From assembly GCA_951812305.1 (NCBI GenBank), contig CATOSB010000004.1:744001-808000 (forward strand): a stretch of 64,000 bases of DNA, read 5' to 3'. A program made the translations under genes and the position numbers. Below, piece after piece: positions 34,646 through 45,489 of this stretch. The notes below the pieces were generated by a model. That model did not search any database. It was not told the DNA's origin and saw only the letters and a list, made by a program, of their open reading frames with translations. Source of the stretch: an uncultured Paracoccaceae bacterium (lineage in GTDB: Bacteria; Pseudomonadota; Alphaproteobacteria; Rhodobacterales; Rhodobacteraceae). Numbering within the stretch: position 1 is the first letter of the stretch; every line of letters starts with the position of its first letter.

Positions 34646-36245
34646 GTAACTCCCAAGCACCCCCCACGTTTGAGTGTTATTGTCAGTTTTATGGTGAGTC
34701 GAATTTGCCATTTTGCGCGTGTTTTTTTCTTTCTTGTCTGAATTCTGTGGCGCCGGGTTGATTTCTCTGAATCAGTGGTGGGATGGATCAGGTTGCCGCC
34801 CTTGAACAACTTCTCGCCACGGCTCTGCGTCGGATCGCTGAGCTTGAAGCTGCGTTGGCGAGCATGGCGGAAGAGATCACGGACCTGCGCCGACAGTTGG
34901 CCAAGAACAGCAGCAATAGCAGCAAGCCCCCTTCAAGTGATGGCCTGAAGAAGCCAGCCCCGCGCAGCCTGCGTGGCAAATCCGGAAAGAAAAGTGGCGG
35001 CCAAGTTGGCCACCGGGGCGACACCCTGCGCCAGACGTCAACACCCGACTTTGTCGAACGGCATGAGGCGACGCATTGCAGCGCCTGTCAGAGCGCCCTG
35101 ACGGCGGAGATGGTGAAAGGGATCGAGAAGCGTCAGGTGTTCGACTTGCCTGCGCCACGCCTGGAGGTCACCGAGCATCAGGCGGCGGTTTATTGTTGCG
35201 ACCATTGTCGAGCCACGACGACGGCTGGCTTTCCCGATGGCGTGGCCGCGCATGTGCAATATGGCACGCGCATGCGGGCAGTGGCGGTCTATTGCAATGT
35301 TCAGCAGCTGATACCCGAGGATCGGGTCTGCCAGCTTATGCGCGACCTGTTTGGGGCCACCAGCTTGTGCGCGGCCAGCGTGACCAACTGGACGCGCGGC
35401 GCGGCAAATAAGATGGGTGTCGTGGTTGAACACATTCTCGCCCGGCTTGCCGAAGGCGGCGTTCGGCATCTGGACGAGACCGGACTTCGTGTTGCCGGCA
35501 AGCTGCACTGGCTGCACACGATCTGCGATACCGCCTTCACCCATTACCGCATCAGCGCCAAACACGGTGCTGTTCCAACCTTCCTGACCGGCGGGACGAT
35601 CATTCATGATCACTGGAAACCCTACTACGCCCATATGAGCGGAGTGGACGCCCACGCCCTCTGCGGGGCGCATCACTTGCGCGAACTCAAGGCCATCGAA
35701 GAGATCGAAAAAGAGCCTTGGGCGACGGAGATGAGCGCAGTGCTTCATAGCGCCAATCAGCTCAGATGCGCGGCTCAGGATCAAGGCGAGACCGAACTCC
35801 CGGAACTGGTTCGCCAGGGTATCGTCACCAGATACATGGCGATCCTCGCCAAGGGGCTCGCCTTCCACGAACGCCGGCCCCCGCTGGCCAAAAGCCCCGG
35901 CACCCGCGGCCGAAAAGCCAGGCGGCCAGGCCACAACCTGCTCCTCCGCCTGCGTGACTACCGCGATGACGTTTTGCGATTCATCGCCGACTTCGCGGTC
36001 CCATTCACAAACAATCAGGCCGAACAGGACCTGCGCATGATGAAGCTGCGCATGAAAATCTCGGGCACCTTCCGCACCCTCGAGGGCGCGCGGGTCTTCG
36101 CCGACATCAGGTCCGTCATCTCGACGGCCAGAAAACACCGGTTCAACATCCTGGAAATCCTGACCCTGTCACCACCTCAGATCATCGCACGGCTCTGACG
36201 GAACAAAACCCCGCAACCCTATCGGACAGGGTGCTTGGGAGTTAC
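34646..36245 (+). mobile_element. IS66 copy in IS982 copy 2
   Basis: 1600 bp, intact terminal repeats, exact 8-bp duplication CTTTGGTT (34638-34645, 36246-36253). It lies in the 3' part of the IS982 transposase gene, in opposite orientation to that gene. Confidence 0.96.
34783..36198 (+). CDS. tnpC: IS66-family transposase TnpC (copy in IS982 copy 2)
   Basis: 471 residues, intact. It carries a private change, His for Arg in [11 protein letters not shown], and shares Arg in HERRPPLA with the copy at 2398, suggesting the two IS982-borne copies are close relatives. All catalytic residues are present. Confidence 0.95.
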   Translation: MDQVAALEQLLATALRRIAELEAALASMAEEITDLRRQLAKNSSNSSKPPSSDGLKKPAPRSLRGKSGKKSGGQVGHRGDTLRQTSTPDFVERHEATHCSACQSALTAEMVKGIEKRQVFDLPAPRLEVTEHQAAVYCCDHCRATTTAGFPDGVAAHVQYGTRMRAVAVYCNVQQLIPEDRVCQLMRDLFGATSLCAASVTNWTRGAANKMGVVVEHILARLAEGGVRHLDETGLRVAGKLHWLHTICDTAFTHYRISAKHGAVPTFLTGGTIIHDHWKPYYAHMSGVDAHALCGAHHLRELKAIEEIEKEPWATEMSAVLHSANQLRCAAQDQGETELPELVRQGIVTRYMAILAKGLAFHERRPPLAKSPGTRGRKARRPGHNLLLRLRDYRDDVLRFIADFAVPFTNNQAEQDLRMMKLRMKISGTFRTLEGARVFADIRSVISTARKHRFNILEILTLSPPQIIARL

Positions 36246-37122
36246 CTTTGGTTTTCCCGAGCATATAGGCTGCGACACACGAGATGAGGTGTACGAATGC
36301 GTTGGCAGGCGATCTGTGTCGAGTGTGTTCCAGTCCCATGCTGGTTTTCAACTTATCGAACAGAGTTTCGATGATGAACCGCCTTCGCAACAGGATTTTG
36401 TTCAGGATTGGCAGGAGATAGTTTTTCATGTTGCGGCGAATGCCGGTGACGAGGTGGAGGCCACGCTGCCAGAGCCGTTGGAAGAGGGATTTGGAGATAT
36501 AGCCCTTATCAGCAAATATTTTGCCTTCGAGGCCCGCGATCATGGCTTCAAACGGCTTTCGATCATCGACATTACCTGCCGTGATTTTGACGGCCATGAT
36601 CTCCCCCTTGTTGTTGATGATTAGATGCAGTTTGAAGCCAAAGAACCAGCCCATTGTGCTGCGACCGCGCTTTGCCAGCCCCTTGAAGACCTTGTTTCGA
36701 TTAATGCGGGCATTGTGGCAGACCGCGAGCTTAGTGCTGTCGGCAAAATAGACGCCGGTTTTTTCACCGCTGAAGCAGTGCAGCAGTATGCAAAACGGCA
36801 CCATTAATCTTGGCATGAGGCTGACAAACCGACCATAGCTCGGGAGGTTGCCAAAGCAGTCACGGTATTTCTGCTCAACGCCATAAATCCAATAATGTTT
36901 GAAGTCCTTGAACGGCGACAAGTGAAACAAGACCATGATGAACAGGCTCTCCCCCAGGGTCAGCTTGCCGGAGCGAAGCCTCTGACGACCCGAGGGGATC
37001 AACCGGTGGCGCTCCCAGTCCTCGTAGGTTTTTGCAAAATCATCGAGACAGACAAAAAGTGCGGTGTTAGTGATCGACATGAGTGGCGGTCCATATTGTG
37101 TCGCTTTTGAACCTTGAATCAT
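36169..37122 (-). pseudogene. IS982-family transposase with C-terminus replaced by IS66 tail
   Basis: 317 residues. Same protein as at 4365-5300 (one difference, FGNLPSYG versus FGTLPSYG) up to MLGKTK, after the third catalytic residue. There the IS66 right end adds [20 protein letters not shown] and a few more residues before a stop. All DDE residues remain, so activity is not excluded, but about 20 native residues are missing. Confidence 0.8.
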
Positions 37123-37207
37123 GGGGCAACGTACTTGGAACCCCTCTCACCCCATACTAATCACGGGGGCATTCAGGCTGGTCAACACGGGGCAAAAGGT
37201 GCGCGCC

Positions 37208-37648
37208 ATGGAGAACAACTTCCCAATCAACGAAGATCTCGCTTATGAGAAGATCCGGGACCTCATGTTCGACATGATGGAAGAGGACCCCAACCGTTTC
37301 TACGCCCTCACGGATAAGCTCAATGAACTGGCTGCGCTCCCTAAAAGAACCATGACACTTGTGCTCGATCTGATGGCTGCCACTCCCTTTCAGGTGATCA
37401 TCCCGAAACACGTACGGAAAAATGACCCTGATACATTCAAAGCAGATCACGAAACCGTTTCAAATGTTCTATTTCTTGGAGAGTTTGGCGGAATTGCCGT
37501 TGAACTGGAGCCAAATGAGGCTTTGAGAGAACCGAGGATCATTTCCATAACAATGGTGGAAATCCCTCATCGCAACCCTCTGCGAAAAAGGGTCAACGAG
37601 TATCGTAAAAAACGAATCAAAAAACTACAAAAAAATTCTGTCGAGTAG
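37208..37648 (+). CDS. IS982 passenger gene, intact copy
   Basis: 146 residues from ATG 37208 (MENNFPINEDLAYEKIRDLM), ending KRIKKLQKNSVE just 38 bp inside the IS end. It is divergent from the transposase. Secondary-structure-like pattern: an acidic helical first half (FDMMEEDPNRFYALTDKLNE), then strands around TPFQVIIPKHVRK and FLGEFGGIAVELEP, and a basic tail NPLRKRVNEYRKKRIKK that could bind nucleic acid. There is no signal peptide and there are no cysteines. I do not recognise it. It may regulate transposition or give the host cell a trait; both are guesses. Confidence 0.75.
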   Translation: MENNFPINEDLAYEKIRDLMFDMMEEDPNRFYALTDKLNELAALPKRTMTLVLDLMAATPFQVIIPKHVRKNDPDTFKADHETVSNVLFLGEFGGIAVELEPNEALREPRIISITMVEIPHRNPLRKRVNEYRKKRIKKLQKNSVE

Positions 37649-37787
37649 TGCACTGGTGACGCCAACGTCTTATCCAGAATCGGGGTTACTTACGGCCAGA
37701 TGAAAGAGCAGGTCGGCACTGCGTCACGACGGCTCCAGCCCATGTTCTGACCAGATACAAACCGAAATCATCATTTTCTCAGGCAAG

Positions 37788-39440
37788 TTATTTCTTTGTG
37801 TAGTCTGCTTCCGCCGCTCCGACATAGTACATGATCTGGTCTTCATCGATGTCGGCCTCATCGTAGGCACCCAGCACGATACCCCGGCGGTATGACCTCC
37901 CACGCATGGCTTCCAGCTTCTCTTCTGAAACCGTTACGCGCTGCGACTGTCGCCTGCCCCACTTGTTCAGATGCTCATACATCCTGGCAATGACCTGCGC
38001 GTGATCGCCGCTTGCGCCGAGATCCTCAAACTCATTTGGGTCACTTTCCAGATCGAACAACATTGGTCGAAAACCACCTTCGAAATGAATAAGCTTGCAG
38101 CGGCCATCAAACACCATCATCAGTCGCGCATCTGGGTTGGATGCCTCGACGATCTGCGACGCAGGTGTTGCGGCATAGTTATATTCGCTAATCACAACCT
38201 CGCGCCAATCCGGGGTTTTGCCGAAAAGCCAAGGCCTTAGGGATCGGCCTTCAAGCCAATGCATTGGCGGTTCACCACCTGCGGCCTCGATGAATGTCGG
38301 TGCGATATCGATCGATTCAATCAGCGCATCGCAAACCGTTCCCCGCGTTCCATCCGCCCCCTCACGCGGATCAAAAACGATCATCGGCACCTTGACCGAA
38401 CAATCATGCATGAACATTTTCTCGCCCATCCAGTGATCGCCCAGATAGTCGCCGTGATCCGATGTCAGCACGATCATCGTCTCTTCCATCGCGCCGGTTT
38501 CTTCCAGCCTATCCAGAATACGCCCAAGCTGATCATCGCATTGCTTGATTAGCCCCATATAAGCCGGAATCACCGTTCCTCGCGTTTCATCACGCTGAAA
38601 CGCCTTACCTATTTTGCCTTGGATGAAAGTCTTGAAAACGGGATGTGGGTCTTCACGCTCACCTTCATCTCGAACAGGCGCGGGCACGTGGTTCGGGCCG
38701 TACATGTCGTGATAAGGTGCAGGCGCGATATAGGGCCAGTGCGGCTTGATGTAACTTAAGTGCGCGCACCACGGGCCATCCTGCCCGTCGATGAAATCCA
38801 GCGCCCGATCCGTCAGCCACGGCGTTTCGCTGTCCTCTTCAACAATATTCGCCTGCATTCCGGAATTTTCCATCAGCCATGCAGGTGCAATCTGGCCGTC
38901 CTTGATACCCGAATTGGCATAATGCGACCACGGGTTTTCGCCGGGATACCCCTTTTCTTTCAGCCATTCGTTATAGGGCGAAACACGCCCGTCATAGCTG
39001 CCCTCGGGCCCCACCGGCACCATCCCATCGTCACGCACCCAAACATCGAACCCACATTCCGCCGTGCGCGCACCAATGATGCTGTCGGGGTCGACCCCAA
39101 GACGCTCCATCCCCTCAACATCCGCCTTCATATGCGTCTTGCCGATCAGCCAGCAATCCATGCCGACATCGCGCAAGTGATCGCCCAATGTCTTTTCGCC
39201 AACGCGCAGCGGCCAGCCATTCCACTCCGCCCCGTGGCTTTGCGCATACCGGCCGGTGTAAAAGCACATGCGCGACGACCCACAGATCGGCGATTGCACA
39301 TAGGCGTTGGAAAACCGCACGCCCTTGGCCGCCACGCGGTCAAAATTCGGCGTCTCCAGATGGGGATGACCCGCACAGCTCAGGTAATCGAACCGCAACT
39401 GGTCATACATGATGAATAGGATGTTCTTGACGTCGCCCAT
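37788..39440 (-). CDS. sulfatase / phosphonate monoester hydrolase-type enzyme
   Basis: 550 residues, alkaline-phosphatase superfamily. The start NILFIMYDQLRFDYLSCAG gives the first metal Asp. The formylglycine-type site is SPICGSSRMCFYTGRY with Cys53 in C-x-S-x-R form. Second metal cluster in IVLTSDHGDYLGDHWMGEK, and the Lys/His segment SYIKPHWPY. No signal peptide, so it is cytoplasmic like phosphonate monoester hydrolases and choline sulfatases. It lies 54 bp after hpaH on the same strand and may be the last gene of the hpa operon, perhaps releasing a phenolic substrate from a sulfate or phosphate ester. Confidence 0.87.
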   Translation of the reverse strand: MGDVKNILFIMYDQLRFDYLSCAGHPHLETPNFDRVAAKGVRFSNAYVQSPICGSSRMCFYTGRYAQSHGAEWNGWPLRVGEKTLGDHLRDVGMDCWLIGKTHMKADVEGMERLGVDPDSIIGARTAECGFDVWVRDDGMVPVGPEGSYDGRVSPYNEWLKEKGYPGENPWSHYANSGIKDGQIAPAWLMENSGMQANIVEEDSETPWLTDRALDFIDGQDGPWCAHLSYIKPHWPYIAPAPYHDMYGPNHVPAPVRDEGEREDPHPVFKTFIQGKIGKAFQRDETRGTVIPAYMGLIKQCDDQLGRILDRLEETGAMEETMIVLTSDHGDYLGDHWMGEKMFMHDCSVKVPMIVFDPREGADGTRGTVCDALIESIDIAPTFIEAAGGEPPMHWLEGRSLRPWLFGKTPDWREVVISEYNYAATPASQIVEASNPDARLMMVFDGRCKLIHFEGGFRPMLFDLESDPNEFEDLGASGDHAQVIARMYEHLNKWGRRQSQRVTVSEEKLEAMRGRSYRRGIVLGAYDEADIDEDQIMYYVGAAEADYTKK

Positions 39441-39494
39441 GCGTCCCCCGGCTTTAACGCGCTTCGGCGAAACTTCTTTGCTTATCAGGGAAGG

Positions 39495-40292
39495 TCAAGC
39501 GAATTGGCACATCACGCGCCCGAAAACGCCGTAATCAGCCGCGATCCTGCATCCGCGCGGTGCCTCGATCGGGCGAATGAAAGACCCCGACAGAACAATC
39601 TGACCGGCCTCGATCTTCGCGCCATATTCACCCAGCCGGTTTGCCAGCCACGCCACGGCCAGCGCGGGATCATCAAGAACCCCTGCCCCGAGGCCCGTTT
39701 CCTCCACCTCACCATCGCGGCTGACGATCGCACCGATCCAGCGCAGGTCGACATCGTCCAGCGCGCGCGCATCGCCCATCACGATCCCCGCATTGGCTGC
39801 ATTATCGGCAATCGTATCGACGATCTTTCGGATTGCTCCGGTTTCAGGATCTTTACGCAGAATGCGCGTGTCGAGGATTTCCAGCGCCGGGCAGACCGCT
39901 TCTGTCGCCGTCACAACATCCGCGCGCGTGACCCCCGGCCCTTCCAGATCACGCGCCATGACAAATGCTATCTCAGCTTCAATCCGCGTCTGGATAAACC
40001 TGTCTCCGGGGATATCGGCACCATTCTCGAAGACCATATCCTCATAAAGGATACCGCTGTCGGGAATGTCGATTTTCAATGCATCGCGCATCGCCTTGGA
40101 CGTCAGTCCAATCTTCCAGCCCACCTGTTTCGCCCCGGCGGCTTCCTTGCGCGCACAAAATGCCGCCTGAACAGCGTATGCCGCGTCCATATCCATTTCC
40201 GGATGCGCCTGCGAGAAGATGCCGATCTGTTTGCGGGTGCGTTCCGCTTCAAACAGCGCTGCGCCGGCCGATTCAATCTCCTCCGGTGTCAT
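39495..40292 (-). CDS. hpaH: 2-oxo-hept-4-ene-1,7-dioate hydratase
   Basis: 265 residues of the hydratase/decarboxylase FAH-like family. It shows VGWKIGLTSKAMRDALKI, the metal Glu pair in RIEAEIAFVMARDLEG, ALEILDTRI, and IADNAANAGIVMG, which are the HpaH/HpcG/MhpD pattern. It adds water to the 2-oxo-heptenedioate produced by the preceding decarboxylase step of homoprotocatechuate meta-cleavage. The start overlaps the stop of the FAH-family gene upstream (ATGA). The next enzyme, the HpaI aldolase, is not present downstream. Confidence 0.92.
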   Translation of the reverse strand: MTPEEIESAGAALFEAERTRKQIGIFSQAHPEMDMDAAYAVQAAFCARKEAAGAKQVGWKIGLTSKAMRDALKIDIPDSGILYEDMVFENGADIPGDRFIQTRIEAEIAFVMARDLEGPGVTRADVVTATEAVCPALEILDTRILRKDPETGAIRKIVDTIADNAANAGIVMGDARALDDVDLRWIGAIVSRDGEVEETGLGAGVLDDPALAVAWLANRLGEYGAKIEAGQIVLSGSFIRPIEAPRGCRIAADYGVFGRVMCQFA

Positions 40293-41137
40293 TCGTCCAC
40301 CACTCCGTTTTGCAACAAACCAATCCCCTCGGCCTCAACCTCAACCACATCGCCGGGTTTCAAAAAAATCGGCGGATCAAACCGCGCGCCCGCGCCGGTT
40401 GGCGTGCCGGTGACGATGATGTCGCCGGGCTGAAGTGTGGTGAATGTGGAAATATATTCGATTTGGCGGCGGATCGGGAACAGCATCCGGCTCGTCCGGT
40501 CGTCCTGACGCAATTCACCATTCACATGCGTCGTCAGGCGAATGTCATCCAGTTGCGCGGGGTCCTCAAACGGCACAAGCCACGGCCCAATCGCCCCTGA
40601 CCCATCCCAGTTCTTGCCTTGCGTGACATTGAACTTCGCGTGCCGCACCCAATCCCGGATCGTACCCTCATTGCACAGCGTCAGCGCCGCGATATGGTCA
40701 TAGGCATCGGCTTGCGAAATTCGCCGCCCCGCCTTGCCGATCACCACCGCGATCTCGCCCTCATAGTCCAGTTTTTCGCTTTCCGGCGGTCGGGTCAGCG
40801 CCACATTGTGCCCCACAAACGACCGGGCAAAGCGCGGAAACAAAGACATATTCGGCGGCGCCTCCTGCCCGTCCTTATATTCCGCGTTCCGATCCGGAAA
40901 ATTCACGCCAACGCAGATGATCTTTTCGGGGTTCGGCACCGGTATGTCATAGACCCAGGAATCATGCGTCACCGTGCGCCCAGCCCAGGACAACGCCAGT
41001 TCCGGCAGTCCGCCTGCCGCAATCACATCGCGCATGGTGCGCCACTCTGGGAAATCCGGCGACAACGCGACAAACCCGTCGTCGCTCACCACGCCATAAA
41101 GCCGCTCGCCACCCGCGGTCACGCTTGCAAATTTCAC
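40289..41137 (-). CDS. hpaG: fumarylacetoacetate-hydrolase-family protein, probable OPET decarboxylase (HpaG-like)
   Basis: 282 residues from GTG 41137 (reading VKFASVTAGGERLYGVVSDD), chosen because FAH-family proteins start with this strand and a GGGTGG lies upstream. An ATG at 41194 would add 19 residues and overlap hpaD. Metal ligands are in LDYEGEIAVVIGKAGRRIS (two Glu) and the Asp of the following segment. EGTIRDWVRH, KNWDGSGAIGPW and DIIVTGTPTGAGA are diagnostic. Unlike E. coli HpaG it is a single FAH domain; the separate isomerase is hpaF upstream. Confidence 0.88.
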   Translation of the reverse strand: MKFASVTAGGERLYGVVSDDGFVALSPDFPEWRTMRDVIAAGGLPELALSWAGRTVTHDSWVYDIPVPNPEKIICVGVNFPDRNAEYKDGQEAPPNMSLFPRFARSFVGHNVALTRPPESEKLDYEGEIAVVIGKAGRRISQADAYDHIAALTLCNEGTIRDWVRHAKFNVTQGKNWDGSGAIGPWLVPFEDPAQLDDIRLTTHVNGELRQDDRTSRMLFPIRRQIEYISTFTTLQPGDIIVTGTPTGAGARFDPPIFLKPGDVVEVEAEGIGLLQNGVVDE

Positions 41138-41183
41138 AAATCCACCCGTTTCTTCTTGGTCATAAATACGGAAAAACCCGACA

Positions 41184-42163
41184 TCACGGCGCAATAATCG
41201 GTTGGGCCTTCAGCGCAGGCTCCTTCACCTCCGCCCCGTCAAAATCAGACCCCTCCTCGAACCATGACCTTGGCGCCGGCGCGCCCCAAAGTGTCTGGCG
41301 CTGCGGGTCTTTCAGATCCCAGCGGATCGGTTCGTGGTCGGGGTCAACCGTCTGATAATCGGAAGCATATATCTCGATCCGGTGTCCGTCGGGATCGCGA
41401 ACATATAGAAAGAATGCGTTTGATATCCCATGCCGCCCCGGCCCGCGTTCAATGCTTTCCAGCCAGCCGGTCGTGGACATGACATCCAGAAGATCGATGA
41501 TATGGAGCGGATTACCGACCCAGAACGCCGTGTGGTGCAACCGTGGCCCCAGCCCGTTGGTGAACGCAATGTCATGCACTCCGCCCTTGCGGTGCATCCA
41601 CGCGGCCCAGACTTTCCCGGTCTCTTCGTCCTCGGTGAACTCGGTCGTGCGGAACCCCATGTCATTGTAAAACGCCACCGCGCCATCAACGTCGGATGAA
41701 AACATGTTGAAATGATCGATCCGCAATGCGCGAACACCCTTATAAAGCGCGTATTTCTGCGTCAGCGGTTCAACCCGGTCCATCCGGGCGTAGAATTCCA
41801 GCGGCATTCCCCAAGGATCACGGGCGCGAAAAGTCCGCCCCTGAAACGGGCGCGTGACCCACTCGGTCGCAATGTCGCGCGCTTTGAACCAATGTTCCGC
41901 CTTGTCCAGATCTTCTTCGTCAAAGACCTTGAACGACAGCGCTGCGACATCCGCCTCGTCGGCTCCATGAAGTGCGATGCAATGATGCCCCCGCTCCTCC
42001 ATCGCCCGCAGATAAATCGTGCCCGCATTCTCTTCAGTCACTTGCAGCCCGAGTGTATCAACATAAAACGCCCGCGCCTTTGCCAGATCTGTCACACGAT
42101 AATCCACGTGGCTCAGGCGAATGACATTGAAATCAGGGTAAAGGTTTGGTGCAGGTACAGGCA

Positions 42164-42164
<1 letters not shown>
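41184..42164 (-). CDS. hpaD: 3,4-dihydroxyphenylacetate 2,3-dioxygenase (type I extradiol)
   Basis: 326 residues, two-domain vicinal-oxygen-chelate fold like Brevibacterium homoprotocatechuate dioxygenase rather than the type II E. coli HpaD. Metal ligands fit His151 (LRIDHFNMF), His210 or His211 (RLHHTAFWV) and Glu264 (DPDGHRIEIYASDYQ). It opens the ring of homoprotocatechuate next to the hydroxyls to give 5-carboxymethyl-2-hydroxymuconate semialdehyde. The start shares a base with the hpaE stop (TGATG), and the next enzymes of the route are encoded on both sides. Confidence 0.93.
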
Positions 42165-43674
<1,510 letters not shown>

Positions 43675-43678
<4 letters not shown>

Positions 43679-44064
43679 TTCTTGCGCTCTATCCATTCTC
43701 TGACCGTGTTCACCTTTGGGCTAAGTTGCGCATCAATGTCGCGCATTTCCATCGAAAGCATCACCGGTCTGCTATTGATCACATCGTAAAGGTATTCACG
43801 TGCCGCGCCGAACAACACACTGACGGCATTCTCCTTGTCCACTTGCGCGCGGCCCTCTCGCAGCCTGACAGAGATATCAACATACCCGTGCACGGGGTCT
43901 CCATCCCCGATGGACACATGATCGGCCCTGTGCGCCCGCACCCGAACGCCGGTTTCGGGGAACACATCCAACCCCGCCGCCGTCCTGCGCAAATGATCGC
44001 AAAGACCTGCAATATCGCAAACCTCTTCCATATTCGCAGAATAGTCGATGGTCAGATGGGGCAT
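43675..44064 (-). CDS. hpaF: 5-carboxymethyl-2-hydroxymuconate delta-isomerase
   Basis: 129 residues, tautomerase-superfamily CHMI. Begins MPHLTIDYSANMEE, so the catalytic Pro is exposed after Met removal. RVRAHRADHVSIGDGDPVHG and DISVRLREGR are typical. It isomerises 5-carboxymethyl-2-hydroxymuconate before decarboxylation. First gene of the hpa operon; its promoter region, with two inverted repeats, is shared with the divergent MarR gene. Confidence 0.93.
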
Positions 44065-44084
44065 GGCGCTCCGCCTTTTTATTT

Positions 44085-44137
44085 AACATGTTTACCATTA
44101 ATTCGCCGGTATGTCAATGATCGACAAGTTTACTTGT
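44085..44137. promoter_or_regulatory. divergent hpaF/hpaR control region with two inverted repeats
   Basis: Within the 104 bp between the divergent starts lie AACATGTT (44085-44092), a perfect palindrome within TTAACATGTTTA, and ACAAGT-TT-ACTTGT (44124-44137), a perfect 6-bp inverted repeat. They are 39 bp apart from start to start. MarR-type repressors bind short palindromes of this kind, so both are candidate operators. Confidence 0.55.
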
Positions 44138-44168
44138 GAGGTTTTGGTGGATCAGCGATAGTTCGATC

Positions 44169-44621
44169 ATGCCGTCCAATGGTGATCAAAACAAGATGCA
44201 CGCAACGTCCAGGTCACTGCCGATTGCTCTTTTGCGCGCACGCGAAAAGGTCATGGCACCCATCCGCCAGATGCTGCACGACGCCGGTGTCACAGAACAG
44301 CAATGGCGTGTCTTGCGTGTTCTTGAAGAGGAGGGTGCCGTCGATGCAACAGAGATTGCCCGCTCTGCCTGTCTGTTGATGCCCAGCCTGACGCGGATAT
44401 TGCAACATCTCGAGGGCGAGGGGCTGTGCACGCGCCGTTCAGATCCCAAGGACCGGCGGCGCATGATCGTTGAGATTACCAGATCCGGCAAATCGCTCAT
44501 TCGCGATAACGGACCAGTCGCAAAAGAGATATTCGCGCGGCTTGAGGATGAATTCGGAGCCGACAAAATGGATCAGCTGCTCGATCTTCTGAACGAACTC
44601 GTTAAAGACCCGGCGCGATAA
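44169..44621 (+). CDS. hpaR: HpaR-like MarR-family regulator
   Basis: 150 residues from ATG 44169 (MPSNGDQNKMHATSRSLPIA). The winged helix-turn-helix is VTEQQWRVLRVLEEEGAVDA, TEIARSACLLMPSLTRILQH and the wing RRSDPKDRRRMIVEIT. The N-terminal SLPIALLRAREKVMAPIRQM matches the HpaR/HpcR branch, which represses homoprotocatechuate degradation until the aromatic substrate is present. Divergent orientation and the intergenic palindromes fit that. Its 3' end is six bases from the convergent ccdA stop. Confidence 0.9.
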   Translation: MPSNGDQNKMHATSRSLPIALLRAREKVMAPIRQMLHDAGVTEQQWRVLRVLEEEGAVDATEIARSACLLMPSLTRILQHLEGEGLCTRRSDPKDRRRMIVEITRSGKSLIRDNGPVAKEIFARLEDEFGADKMDQLLDLLNELVKDPAR

Positions 44622-44626
44622 CGCGA

Positions 44627-45379
44627 TCAGCCGAATGTCGCCAACGCGGGAAACCGTTCCAACAGCCACCAACTGAACCGCGTGAATTGCCCGGTCACCA
44701 TCATCAGACCAACGGTCCACAACAACAGCCCCATAATCCGCTCGATCCGTTCCATATGACGTTTCATCCAGGCCATGAAGCCCTTGAACCGCGGGAAGAA
44801 TGCCGCGACCAGCAGGAATGGAAGACCAAGCCCCAACGCATAGAATCCCAAAAGCAACGTGCCGCGCGCGACGCTGCCCTCGCTTGCGGCAAGGGTCAGG
44901 ATGGATCCAAGGATTGGCCCGATGCACGGTGTCCAGCCAAAGGCAAAAGCCAGCCCTAGGATATACGCGCCAAATACAGAACCGCCCCGGTCACCTGCCT
45001 CGACCCGCATTTCACGATCCATGATGGCGATGCGGAACACGCCCACGAAATGCATCCCGAAGATCATCACGACGACGCCGGCACCAATCACGAACCAATC
45101 CTGATTTTGCAGGAAAAACGCGCCAAAAGCGGAAGCCGTGAATCCCAAAAGCAAAAAGACCGTCGACAGCCCAAGCACAAAGAACAGCGCCGAAAGCGTC
45201 ACGCTGCGCCGCGCCGCTGCGTCATCCGACATCTGCGACATAGAAATGCCGCCCATATACGCCAGATAGGGCGGCACGATTGGCAACACGCAGGGGCTGA
45301 GAAACGAAAGCAGTCCGGCGAAGGCCGCAATCAGCATTGCGGGCAACAAACTTGCGTCAATGATTTCAAAACCGAACAT
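44627..45379 (-). CDS. ccdA: cytochrome c biogenesis protein CcdA
   Basis: 250 residues, six hydrophobic spans. The two redox Cys are in FLSPCVLPIVPPYLAYMGG (span 1) and FGWTPCIGPILGSILTLAA (span 4). CcdA passes electrons from cytoplasmic thioredoxin to periplasmic thiol proteins for haem c ligation. It stands alone here; the remaining ccm genes are not in the window. Confidence 0.94.
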   Translation of the reverse strand: MFGFEIIDASLLPAMLIAAFAGLLSFLSPCVLPIVPPYLAYMGGISMSQMSDDAAARRSVTLSALFFVLGLSTVFLLLGFTASAFGAFFLQNQDWFVIGAGVVVMIFGMHFVGVFRIAIMDREMRVEAGDRGGSVFGAYILGLAFAFGWTPCIGPILGSILTLAASEGSVARGTLLLGFYALGLGLPFLLVAAFFPRFKGFMAWMKRHMERIERIMGLLLWTVGLMMVTGQFTRFSWWLLERFPALATFG

Positions 45380-45489
45380 TGCCGATCCTTATCGCCTCAT
45401 CCCGACATATGCGCCTCAGCTTGTTGCGTCACCCGACGGTTTTTCACAAGGCTGTGGACGTTTTGAAACAACTTTCCTAATGCACTGCT

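Larger units (their letters stand above)
34559..37686 (-). mobile_element. IS982-family element with passenger gene, copy 2 (split by IS66)
   Basis: The ends mirror copy 1 (ACCTGAGTTCTGGATAAGCG at 34559; ACCCCGATTCTGGATAAGAC reversed, ending at 37686), with a 6-bp duplication TACTTA (34553-34558, 37687-37692). Without IS66 it is 1520 bp, one base shorter than copy 1. That difference lies in the short region between the two divergent genes. Here the transposase, not the passenger, was hit by IS66. Confidence 0.92.
34398..37723 (-). pseudogene. 3' remnant of an unrecognised gene, split by IS982
   Basis: Joining 34398-34558 to 37693-37723 after removing IS982 and its 6-bp duplication gives an uninterrupted minus-strand frame of ~60 codons. 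It contains GDCPWLRHWFGRPSG and WNCEANSNARFGLTTFE and ends with the TAG at 34400-34398. The composition (Trp, Cys, His rich, ordered) looks like a true protein end. The frame meets a TGA at 37726, and no start is found beyond it, so the 5' part is lost or frameshifted. I do not recognise the family. Confidence 0.5.
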
